Assembly: GCA_910574455.1 (NCBI GenBank)
Contig: CAJSYZ010000004.1
Span: 4,536,599 to 4,600,598, forward strand
Length of the DNA stretch: 64,000 nt
Reading direction: 5' to 3'
Source: Trichaptum fuscoviolaceum
Lineage: Eukaryota; Basidiomycota; Agaricomycetes; Hymenochaetales; Trichaptaceae
Shown: piece by piece, positions 36,296 to 45,635 of the stretch
How positions within the stretch are numbered: position 1 is the stretch's first letter
How the letters are laid out: every line of letters begins with the position of its first letter
Position numbers and translations under genes: made by a program
Notes under the pieces: model-generated
What the model was told of the DNA's origin: nothing
The model's input: only the letters and a program-made list of their open reading frames with translations
The model's database searches: none

Positions 36296-36304
36296 TGCTG
36301 GCAC
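36296..36304. repeat. Target-site duplication, left copy
   Basis: TGCTGGCAC directly before the left terminus of the element; an identical copy is at 42892-42900. The base before it (A) is also shared, but on the right that base belongs to the terminal TA of the element, so 9 bp is the simplest reading. Confidence 0.85.
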
Positions 36305-36435
36305 TAGCCTCGTGACCAGGCCAAGCTACTTTCTTTATACGGCTTGCGGAGCAAGCACAGCGTAGCTGGCCTGGTTTCCAAGGTTTTTGATTACAAGACT
36401 TTGCAGGGAGTTTGAAATTAATCCAAATGGAGTAG
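36305..36435. repeat. Left terminal inverted repeat, nested foldback
   Basis: Pairs with 42766-42891 in inverted orientation. It contains its own inverted repeat: ACCAGGCCAAGCTAC (36315-36329) with GTAGCTGGCCTGGT (36362-36375), one base bulged. Inside this loop a second hairpin GCTTGC/GCAAGC lies at 36342-36356. Confidence 0.85.
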
Positions 36436-36649
36436 TGATTTCATAGGTTCCCCCTGTATTCCAAAAATAACGTCTGATGTCGTCATGTGAATGTAATAAA
36501 GAATTGAGTTAACATTAGCTAAGTGTCACGGCAGTCGCGTACCTAGAACGCGTGTCCCTTGCCTTCAACGTTACCTTACGATACTCTGAGCGCTCCGACG
36601 GCGCCTGTGCTCGATTGCCATATCAGATTTCGATCATTAATTCTTCGCA

Positions 36650-39417
36650 ATGCAAGGCTTTGGACAACATAATATCAACTATCAACAACAACAACAACAA
36701 CAACAACAGACACCTATACAGAACGGGCCTCTCTGTCTAGAATGGAACAGAGTCGAAACCTCAAGTGTTTATGCCGACGATCGCATACGATGTGTCGTCG
36801 ACATCTTAAAAGGGATGAGAATGCCTGTCTCAGAGCTGCTTTGTAGAGTTCTCAGCAAGCACACGCAGTTCAAGGCGTCAAGAACAAAATTCATGAAAGA
36901 CCCGATTCAAATTGGGAATCTTTTGAACCTGATAGCGCAAGACGACGATGGCCGGAAGACTTTGGAGGGCTGGTTGCGGAGCAGTGGTTTAGCTGCGGAT
37001 GTCGTTTGCGCAGGCATTGATAGGGAAATGGGCGACGCTATCCCTCATATGAGAATGAAGGTCAAGGACATAACATATGAGTCTGTCAGTGATTTCAGCT
37101 TCGAAGACCACGTTACCGGTGTTTTGAAGACTTGCGTCCCTACCCTGTCTCGTGTACTTTATACGGCCGCGCAAGGCAGTTTGGCGGCCAAAAAAAACCC
37201 CTCGAACGCTCCTGACTTCGTAAGTGTTGTCTAGATTAATATTCTAATATACTGATAACTTATCTCATTGAATCTAAATGCATTAGATCTGCGGGCTCGT
37301 TTTTGCTCAGCTTTGTAAAAGTCGGTCAAGACTGTGCATCAAATTTCAACAAATTCTGGGGCTTTTTCTCTACTCTACTGGGGCTCAAAAACTGGCTATC
37401 GGATTCTTGGCAAAGTGTGGCTTATCTGTCTCTTATTCTTCAATTCTACGGATTCATGACTTTCTTAAGACGAGCCTCATGAAACGAGCCTCGCTAGTCG
37501 CAAGAGGACCTCATATGCTCGGGCTCGACAACGAGCAGATTTGTATGTCTAAACACGTTACCCAACGACCAGGGGCCGAAGCTTCAGTGCGAAGCTTTAC
37601 TGCTTCTATTATCTATCCTCTCCGGCAGGAGTATCCCCCCGGGTCTCTTGATCTGCAGCCTATTATCGAGCGACGCAAAAAAAGTCCGATTATCACTTAT
37701 CAACAGCATATCAAACCATCATCAAAGGCCTTGGCATCAATATCAAATCATCTTGTTTTTGACATTGTCGAAATCCTTGGGGACCATGTACCCGGAATCA
37801 GGGCCATCATGGACGCATATAAGCACCTTTTTCAACACGAAGCTCACCGGCCTCCCCCGGAAGGGCTCAAAACCACCGAATATATATTGCCAACACTTCA
37901 ATTTGACGAATCTACTGTTGAAGGACTCACGAGATTCAAGGAGGAGATTTATTTAAATCAGCTCGGCGTCCCTATGGAGTGTATGGACAATAGAGCGATC
38001 CCGGCTTATTATGATCAACTGTCCAACACTCGGGACCGGGGTGGTTTTCTGGAACGAAGAGGAGACGAAACCCCTTTTTTACGAATGGAAAATACTCAGC
38101 TTGGACCCGGACTCTGGCATGGGCACCTGAATCAAGCTTATTTCATTAAAAAAATTCACGAAGGCCGACCGGAAGATTCGTGCAGTCTCTCGCAATACAG
38201 GGACATACTAGGTATCGTCAGACTCAAGTGTGAGAGGCCGGACTATTATACTATGTATGAGTTCTACAAAGATGTGCTTTCTGGAAACATTCTAGGTGCT
38301 TGGGAGAAGGAGACTGGCTTTACTGACCTTGAAGACTATGCTAAAACAAATCCGACACCCGATCAACTTAAAAAAACGGCTGCAAACATTCTAGCTAAAT
38401 TTGCAAGTGACTCTGGTCTTGAAGCTTGCACTGGACCTAACCCCGAAGACTCAGACATTGTTCTTCTGAATGCTATTCTACTTAACCGTGACCTCTTACT
38501 GTTCTTTGAATTCGATAACGCTATGTCTTCCGGGGACTTTGGACGGGTTGAAATTTTATTCGGCACTCTGGCTTGTTTCTTCTGTGGCTCAGGGGGAAAA
38601 AACTATTCACTCGAATTTCTGCATCTAATTCAAAATTTAACGATCTCCTGGCCACCGGAATTTGCGTGAGTCTTCTTTATCACTATCTGATAGTTACTGA
38701 TGCGCATATAATCATCTCACAGTAATATTATGCGTGACCATATGCTGATTAACATGTCCGGACGCCCGGGACACTATATGGGTGTCGATTTGAACATGGA
38801 ACATATTATCAATTACCAAAAGGCATGTTATCTTTTCCTATCAGCTATAACAAGCTCTAATATGCAGTTTTAGGAATATTTTGCTGGAAGAGGAGTACAT
38901 GGTTCAGCAGAACACTTAGCAAAAATTACTCCGATTACTGGCTTGTTCCGCATGCTTCGAGAGATGTTTGTTAAAATGGCCAACACATCCTGGAGAGGGA
39001 GTCGGCATACAGAGCCAAATCGTGAGCCTTATGTTACAAGGATCCGAAGGAAAGTGCGAGAGTCGCGCTTGTATGATATTGATTTCTCAAGAAATAAGGT
39101 CACGCCAACAAAGGATGTCTGGAAAGTAAGTTCTTATACTTATATCACTCATATTATATTCCGTTAATTATTCATAAATTAATATGTTATTACTCTATAA
39201 ATTACAGGCAGGTGCAGAGGCGCTCGAAAAGACTGGAATGAAATTATTTGGAAGGAAATACAGGCCTTGGGCAAACCGGATAGTAGGAGACATGTCTGAG
39301 ATCGATGAAGAGGACACTAGTGATCCAATTGAAGGGGCTTCAACAGAAGGCGCGTTAGTGTTGGAAGAGATAATGGAATCGGACGATGAGTCAGACGACG
39401 AGATGGATTATGACTGA
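36650..39417 (+). CDS. DUF6589 protein, candidate transposase
   Basis: Exons: 36650-37219, 37287-38665, 38723-38822, 38874-39125, 39208-39417; 836 aa. A polyglutamine run (CAA repeat) lies near the N-terminus. From about 190 the sequence follows the fungal DUF6589 pattern as I recall it: FAQLCKSRSR...ILGLFLYSTGA, then LQFDESTVEG (about 394-403), YYDQLSNTRDRGG, the GPGLWHGHLNQAYF motif, and FDNAMSSGDFGRVEILFGTL. The C-terminus is acidic (SDDESDDEMDYD). D397, D433 and E612 are the acidic residues in the three best-conserved blocks and could form a DDE catalytic triad; this is inference. The third intron begins GCATGT, a GC-AG intron; using a nearby GT would create a stop. Position inside long inverted ends makes a role in transposition likely. 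No biochemical function is established for the family. Confidence 0.85.
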
Positions 39418-40029
39418 CGGAATGGTTGGTAGTGTCGTAGCAGCTGTATGATACTTGGGGAACAGTCTGAACATAATGACATTTGTATGTGTCCGATAAT
39501 CAGTGTGAATAGTACGAGTTTAAATGGTCTGAAGGATGTGAACAATACGAGTTCAACCATGGTTAACCAAGGTTGAAGCCTGTACTGGACCCGGATGGAT
39601 AATTTGGAGTAGGTTTCATAATCGGAGAGTATCTAAGGTCGGTGGTGAGCTGCGGGAGTTGAGGGCGAGTCTGCAAGGGAAAGGGAACGGTTGCCACCAC
39701 GGTCTTGCTAATGGACAGCGGAATGATGGCCGAAGCTGTGATGCTGTTCGTTGTCTTCGGGTCTGTGACGAGAGGTGTTTGATTTCATTGGAGACTTTAT
39801 ATGCAGATGACTCACCCGATGACACTGATGTTGTAGTCGTAGTCTTGTAAATGCATGCTTCTAATAGTATTCGTGAGAGTATCGAATCGTGATCTGATCT
39901 GATAGTATTCGTGAGAGGATCGAATCGTGGAAAAGCGAAGAGTACACAGGATAGCAGTCTAGCACGGATTTAGAGGATCTGATAGTATTCGTGAGAGGAT
40001 TGAATCGTGGAAAAGCGAAGTTTATTGTT
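39418..40029. other. Intergenic inside the element, convergent 3' ends
   Basis: The 3' flank of the DUF6589 gene and of the helicase gene. Its right third holds a direct repeat array, listed separately. No coding sequence supported. Confidence 0.5.
39861..40020. repeat. Three direct repeats with core TAGTATTCGTGAGAG
   Basis: The core TAGTATTCGTGAGAG plus ATCGAATCGTG occurs at about 39864, 39903 and 39983. The second and third copies (39897-39940 and 39977-40020) match over 44 bp with one difference and are 80 bp apart; the first is partial. The last copy ends 9 bp before the helicase stop codon. Confidence 0.75.
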
Positions 40030-42581
40030 TCAAGCCGCAGAATTCAATGACTTTTCTGCCAAAGGTACGCGTTTGACGCGTTTTGGCTTCTGTGTCTGAG
40101 GAAGAGACGGCGATAACGACCTCTTCAAGGTGACTGTATGCGGTTGAACTTGAGAGGAGGAAGAGGAACCAGAAGTTAACGGAATTGAAGTATTTTGACT
40201 TGCGTTCGCGCTCTCCTGCTGTGGCCTGACCCTAAACGTATGGAAGCTAGATGTATGCGGTAGAGCTGGAGAGAAGGAAGAGGAACCAGAAGTTGACGCA
40301 ACTGGAGTAGTTTGACTTGCGTTCGCGCTCTCCTGCTGTTTGACCTTTAGCATTCCCATATATTGTGTTTCCGGTTTCTCGGGCTTTGGGGGTCTTGGGG
40401 TGGGCACCGGCTGTCTTGCTGTAACAAAGGCATCGAAGTCCGAGATAACACAGTATAAGCTATGTGCATAGTTGCACGACCAGTCATTGGTTTCGCCTAG
40501 AAACGTAGATAAACTTGATGCAGAGGAGACCTCGGGTGCGTCAGGACGAAGACGAGCAAGCATACTTATAGAAGTCGCCGATAAGACGAAATCTACAGGG
40601 AAGAGACAAGCACCAAGATCTACTGACCGGACACTAGATCGCCAATCCTTCAAGACTTCTTCGAGTTCTTTGCGATCCTTCATTGGCCTAAATGCAGCAG
40701 TAGCAGAGACAGTTCGTGTTCGAGAGTTCAAAGCCATGTATTCCGGTTCAGAATCCGAGTCCGAGCTCAAGTCCAAGGCAGGCAGAGAAACATTAGATGA
40801 GGCATTCGGTAGCCATAAGTCTAGATAGTTTAGACTTCCATGCATCTCAGCATCACAGCATAACGGGCCGATAAAATCTAGAGCTATAACAATGTAAGTT
40901 AATAAGTTATTTGATATAGTTATTGAGCTTACCGGTGTCTGAGGTGTCTTCGTTGAGTTGAGCAAGATGTCGGCGCAGACAGTCGGACGACTGTACGAAG
41001 TCAAAGACTTCGTTATCAGTAATACTAGCCTTCGCCATTTTAGAGCCATTAGGGTTCGTAAGTCCTTCTTCTCTTTCTTCTTCTTTAATGTATAGCCAAG
41101 GCTCGGCCAAGAAGAGGACAAGGCAATTAGTTTTGCCATCGCGCCCCCCTCGACCGGCCATTTGCTCGAATTCGAGCATATTTTTTGGTGCACCATAAAT
41201 GATGACCAGATCAATATCTGGAGGGTCGAATCCCTGCAAAGAATTAGTTAGAAGGTAGGTAAAAAAAACAAGAAGACGCACATTTGAAAGGAGAGTTGTT
41301 GCTATCAATATAGAAACTTCACCATCTGGCTTCAGAAAATCGGCAGTCCATCGTTTTTTGTAGGAATCGGACATCAATGAGTATATGCGCTTGACTGCGC
41401 CAGGAAGTCGCTTCGCCAGGCGCTCTTCGACGGCCATCGCGATGGTTTTTGAAGGAACGAAAATGAGGGTTTTTTTGAAGGCTACCATTGGTGGATGGTA
41501 GAGCCCGGGTAATAGGAAGTCGAAGTTAGAAACATCAGAGAGGGGGCGGGGGATTTTTTTTATGGCGAAGCACAGATTCGGCCGGTTGGTCGTTAAAGAT
41601 ATAAAACGAGTCCTCAGAGGGTCAGAGGAGAGTCGCAGAGACTTTAAGATCTTCGCCTTAACGTCTGGTGGCATTGTCGCTGAGAAGATCGCGCAAGGGG
41701 TACCAGTTGCAAGTCGAAGTAAAATTTCAAACCCTTTGGCGTACTCTGGCCTAAAAGGTGTCCCCTCCTTGTCCGCCTCACCTAGACTCCAAGCCAGTCG
41801 TTAATTTATGGGGTGTTTGGTAGTTAGAGAATGAAACTCACCCGTGGTTACAATGAAATGAGCTTCATCGAAATTAAGACACTTAATTCGATCAATGAAG
41901 CCCGGGCTCTCCAGGAGCTTGGTGAACATAGGAGTGTCATTTCCACTCCGAGAACACTGCTCTGGAGAGATAATAATATGCTGATATTTTCCTTTTAGAA
42001 TGCCCTTGAAACATGTTAGATATCGAATGTATTTATCCATAATGTTAAACGTACCTGTTTGATCGAATGTCTCTCAGTCGGCGGTGTCTCCTTGTTGACA
42101 GCAACTGTTGCAATGCCGAGCTTATTGAATGTTTCAACCTGTTAATGTGATGTCAGACATTATAGAGATTGTAGGAGGCTAAGAAGCTTACGTGCTGGTT
42201 TTGTAATGCCAAGAGTGGCACAATTGTCACGAAAATCCATTCCGGACGAAGTAGCATAGGCAACGCCATAGCAATAGACTTGCCGGAGCCTGTACCAGCG
42301 CGAACGACAAGATTCTTACCATTTAAGATCTCCAAGGTCGCAAGCATCTGAAAGAGCCTCGGAAGCTTCGTTCCCGAGGTCCTATAATTCATCAGAGTGA
42401 AGGCCCGAGAGACATCTTGGTGTTCTTGTTCGGTGAGCGGCCGCTCAAAAGCATCTTGTAATTGTGCGACCATATTATTGACTAGGCCTTCGAGCTCTTG
42501 AGAAGGCACCTTATGGCAATCTTCAATAGCTAAGTATTGCATTTGTTCACATAAATCAGAGGTTAAACAGTTGGAATCCAT
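40030..42581 (-). CDS. RecQ-like DEAH-box DNA helicase of the element
   Basis: Exons, minus strand: 42192-42581, 42055-42138, 41842-42004, 41282-41781, 41233 back to 40933, 40030-40883; 763 aa. Superfamily 2 motifs are complete: motif I AGTGSGKS (about 95-102), motif II DEAH (about 204-207), motif III SATMP (about 246), motif VI EQMAGRGGRDGK (about 402-413). A RecQ-type zinc region is suggested by CLRRHLAQ (C464) and the CCD after the last intron (C488, C489). No helicase-and-RNaseD (HRDC) domain is seen. The last 270 residues are unlike RecQ: an unrecognised segment, then a Ser/Pro-rich tail holding two copies of a block starting QQESANASQ, and a basic end (KPKRVKRVPL) that may be a nuclear signal. 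It presumably unwinds DNA during transposition or repair of the donor site. Confidence 0.87.
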
Positions 42582-42765
42582 GATAAATTAGAAGTGAGTG
42601 TAATAGCGAAGAAGAGATCGACGTAGACGCGCGTTAAGCGCGTCGCGTCGATCGATTACGCAAAGGCACACGGTTGCCACAGTGTGACCTCACGTCACGT
42701 CAACCAAAAAAGCGTGGGGCATTATTTTTTACTCGCGTCTTAGTCATTGCAACAACTGGGTCTGT

Positions 42766-42891
42766 TACTTCATTTGTATTATATTTCAAACTCCCTGCAA
42801 AGTCCTTTAAATCAAAACCTTAGAAACCAGACCGGTTACACCTTCAGAGCAAAGCGACCCATATAAGTAGCCTGGTCTGGTTACGAGACTA
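42766..42891. repeat. Right terminal inverted repeat, nested foldback
   Basis: Inverted counterpart of 36305-36435. It carries its own 9-bp perfect stem: AACCAGACC (42825-42833) with GGTCTGGTT (42874-42882). At one stem position the left end has G:C and this end A:T, so the pairing is kept although the sequence has changed. Confidence 0.85.
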
Positions 42892-42900
42892 TGCTGGCAC
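42892..42900. repeat. Target-site duplication, right copy
   Basis: TGCTGGCAC directly after the right terminus, identical to 36296-36304. Confidence 0.85.
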
Positions 42901-43552
42901 ATCAGTGGCAGCCGATCTACAAGTGACCTTTCAAAGAAAACGCTCGGGTGCCTTCTATGTTTGTATTATCAAGATTCTTCTTCGGAACGTCCACACACAA
43001 TTCCGGAACTTCCAAACAGTCTGAGCGCCCATAATACTCAAGGGATTTACAATAAAGCCGAATGATGAAAAGTCGCTTATATGTGTACCGCCTCATGCAG
43101 CCACGCCGTCCACAGCTTCTCTTATTAAATTCATCCTGACTTATCTGACTTCGGTAAACTCATTCAAACGTCGGAATACTTTCCTAGAGTCGAGTATGTG
43201 ACGGAAAGGAGGCAAGCCCTGTTTGCGGAACAGCCATGTACCAATTTCACTTGCATCGCCTTATCTCCCGTTACAATTATCTGGACCAACCTATTATACG
43301 CATTTGGAGGTCTAGTCACAATTGCATCTCGATTGTGATGTCTAACCCTCTCACACGCCCAAGTATAGGTCCCCTCCGACAAGTACCCTGCAAGCTGTAC
43401 AGATGATGGAGATACGCAATCAGAACAGCACTTGAGCGTCTAAAAGGTCGTGGTTATATAGACACCCTTAGGAACCGTGAGCCTCCTGTCTGCCTGGCCC
43501 CTTCACCACCAGCGCTCATCCCGCAACCTCTACTTCGCAGCAAAATCAAAAG

Positions 43553-44899
43553 ATGCAGATTGCTGAGACGACAAACACGCAGCGGTGGTCGGACAACCCC
43601 TTATCGTCGAATTCGATGCCAGGAGGATGGTCAGAGGACTTAATGACGGCGCTTCATATGGTGCACGACTCCGAGACGGAGTCTGAGGACGCGTCGCCTT
43701 GGAGTACAACCGAAGTCGGGGGAGGAGAGAAGGGAAAAGCGCGTATGACGGACGAGGAGCTGGCTCTCAGCCTTTTCGCTGAGGACGCATTGATGAACTT
43801 CTCGGAGTACAATGAAGAGTACGGGGGGCTGAGTGGTGGGCAACTCTGGAATGAAGGCCTGAATGTTCTTGATGGGTTCAGAGACGTTCAGACTATTGAT
43901 CAAGCGCGGCATGATCTGGAGTTCGCCCTGGCGCTTCTGGGCAAGGACAAGGAGCTGGGCGCTGTGATACCCGAAGATTCTCTTACGAACACCCCCGCGA
44001 CTTCGAGTACTGCAGAACCCACTCCCGAGCGCCCTCAGAATATTGCGAGTCTGCTGCTAACGTATAGAGAGCTTTCTAATGCCGGACTGATCAATGCCGG
44101 CGCCTTGCCTCCGTGAGTTCATCATCATCTTCGCAGTCCAATCTATCTGATCGCGCACAGGGAGGTCTCCAGAGATGACTGCGGAGTATGCGGGGAGAAG
44201 ATAATCGGCAAATCCATCCGTCTGGACTGCGGTCATGTATATGACTTGGAATGCACGCTGTGCATGTTCTCCGCGAACGCCAACGACGAAATGCGCTTCC
44301 CGCCTCGCTGTTGTGGAGATACTATGCCGCTTGCTCTGATTCGAGACGACTTGTCGGACGAGACACGCGCGGAATACGAGGCTAAGATCATTGAATATTC
44401 TACTCCGCAGCGCCTGTACTGCGCGAACAAGCAATGCGCCAAGTTCCTCGGCCCAAGGGAATTCCAGGCGTATGCAAAGGTCTGCGAGGCCTGCAGCACG
44501 GCGACGTGCGCCGGGTGCAACGAGCCTGCGCATGAGGCCCGAGTGAAGTGCAAGATCGATAAGGGCCTCAAGAAAGCGCTCGTCCTTGGGCAATCTCGCG
44601 GCTGGCAGCGCTGCCCTGGCTGCCGGCAGCTCGTCGAGCGGAACATGGGCTGCTACCACATGTCCTGTCGGTGCGGCTACCAGTTCTGCTATCTCTGCGC
44701 GGCGCAGTGGAAGACGTGTGCGTGCTCCGGGGGTACGAGCAGGTTTATGCGGATTTTTAGCTTCCGCAAGGTGCGTATCCGGGGAAACTACCTGCTCGAG
44801 ACCGAGTATGGTGCGAGGCATGATGGGCCTCTGAAACGCTTATGGAAGGGCACCGTTGGGTCTGTCGGTCGAAACTCTAGAAGCTCAGTTGTTCATTGA
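43553..44899 (+). CDS. RBR-type E3 ubiquitin ligase
   Basis: Exons: 43553-44112, 44161-44899; 432 aa. RBR ligases take ubiquitin from an E2 on RING1 and carry it as a thioester on a RING2 cysteine. The N-terminal 185 residues are acidic and contain a UIM-like helix (DEELALSLFAEDAL). RING1 starts just after the intron (CGVCGEKI, then LDCGHVYDLEC), the in-between domain has CANKQC and CEACSTATCAGC, and RING2 has CPGCRQLVERNMGCYHMSC followed by CGYQFCYLC. The predicted catalytic cysteine is C351 in NMGC. A basic tail follows. This layout (acidic N-terminus with an E-L-A-L-S/R motif, then RBR) is common and expanded in Agaricomycetes; substrates are unknown. It is the first host gene to the right of the transposon. 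Confidence 0.9.
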
Positions 44900-45635
44900 G
44901 AGCTGACCGTGACCATTCGTAACATCCATCGCATTTCCACTACCACTCGCGAAGAGATTCAAAAGCCTGCTACGCATTTTTTCATTGAAGTTCTGTAATA
45001 TCACCCATCCTCATTCTTTCGTCCTTTTTCTTCATCTGTTTGCCGGGACAGCTCCTCAACCCTCCTGTAATATAAATGTCTCCGTCCGTGCATATGATCT
45101 CTATTCGCGGTACTAGAAGCCCTGTATCCCTATGTCGCGTTCACACTCATTCATTCATTACCTACAGTTCACTCCTCTACATATATAGTAGCTGAGCCTA
45201 TATATGTAGACAATGGAAAGATGTAAGTCAATTGCTATGCATCTTAAGAAATATGTATTTCATTCTCCCTGGATTGAGCTGCGATCGGTCATATACTCTG
45301 ACACAACGGCCAGATAGTTCGGACATATGTATGATCTAAATCTTGGAAACATTTTACGACAATGTAGTCTCTTCGGGAAGTCTAATAATCTACCCCAACC
45401 ATTTAGATCACAGGTTGTGTGTAGTCTTATGATAGAGAAAATAAGGACAAAGAAACGTGCCAGTGGCACACCAAAAGCGAAAGTCCGAGAAACCCTAAAA
45501 ATACGTAAAGAGATGTGCTATAATAGAGCAGGCTAATAACCGATCGAAATGTGCAGAAAATCAGGCAACCTCTCTTTCCCGACCTCCACCTCCCTTCCCT
45601 TCCTCCCGCCCTAGCACACTCCTTTTTATATTATC
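44900..45635. other. Intergenic, no gene seen
   Basis: 3' flank of the RBR gene and promoter of the MTHFR gene. A pyrimidine-rich tract precedes the MTHFR start (about 45560-45625), as is usual for fungal housekeeping promoters. Confidence 0.5.

Larger units (their letters stand above)
35422..36304. other. Intergenic left of the insertion
   Basis: Nothing recognised except the TATA box at 35493-35498 and, at the right edge, the left copy of the target-site duplication. A minus-strand open frame running to 36304 is cut by the insertion (see findings). Confidence 0.45.
36305..42891. mobile_element. DNA transposon with DUF6589 and RecQ-like helicase genes
   Basis: A 6.6-kb unit bounded by the same 9 bp, TGCTGGCAC, at 36296-36304 and 42892-42900, and by imperfect inverted ends of about 130 bp. 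The two termini read TAGCCTCGTGACCAGGCC and TAGTCTCGTAACCAGACC. Near the inner edge of each end the stretch GACTTTGCAGGGAGTTTGAA is identical. Inside are exactly two genes, convergent: DUF6589 (+, 36650-39417) and a RecQ-like helicase (-, 40030-42581). Both have complete reading frames after splicing, so the copy could still be active. A 9-bp duplication with long inverted ends recalls Mutator-like elements, but neither protein is a recognisable Mutator transposase. A small relative lies at 22874-22979. Confidence 0.88.
42582..43552. other. Helicase promoter, right element end, and flank
   Basis: Holds the helicase promoter with a GC-rich palindrome (GACGCGCG...GCGCGTC, about 42626-42645), the right terminal repeat, the right target-site copy, and about 650 bp upstream of the RBR gene with a TATA-like box at 43455-43460 (TATATA), some 95 bp before the ATG. 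Confidence 0.5.

Noticed and set aside
39861..40020. Regular repeats considered as a CRISPR array
   Set aside because: Only two to three copies, uneven spacing, no cas genes, and the genome is fungal.
36305..42891. Element considered as a Helitron or as two neighbouring host genes
   Set aside because: Helitrons lack target duplications and inverted ends and carry Rep and Pif1-type helicase domains. The flanking 9-bp duplication and paired ends rule out unrelated host genes.
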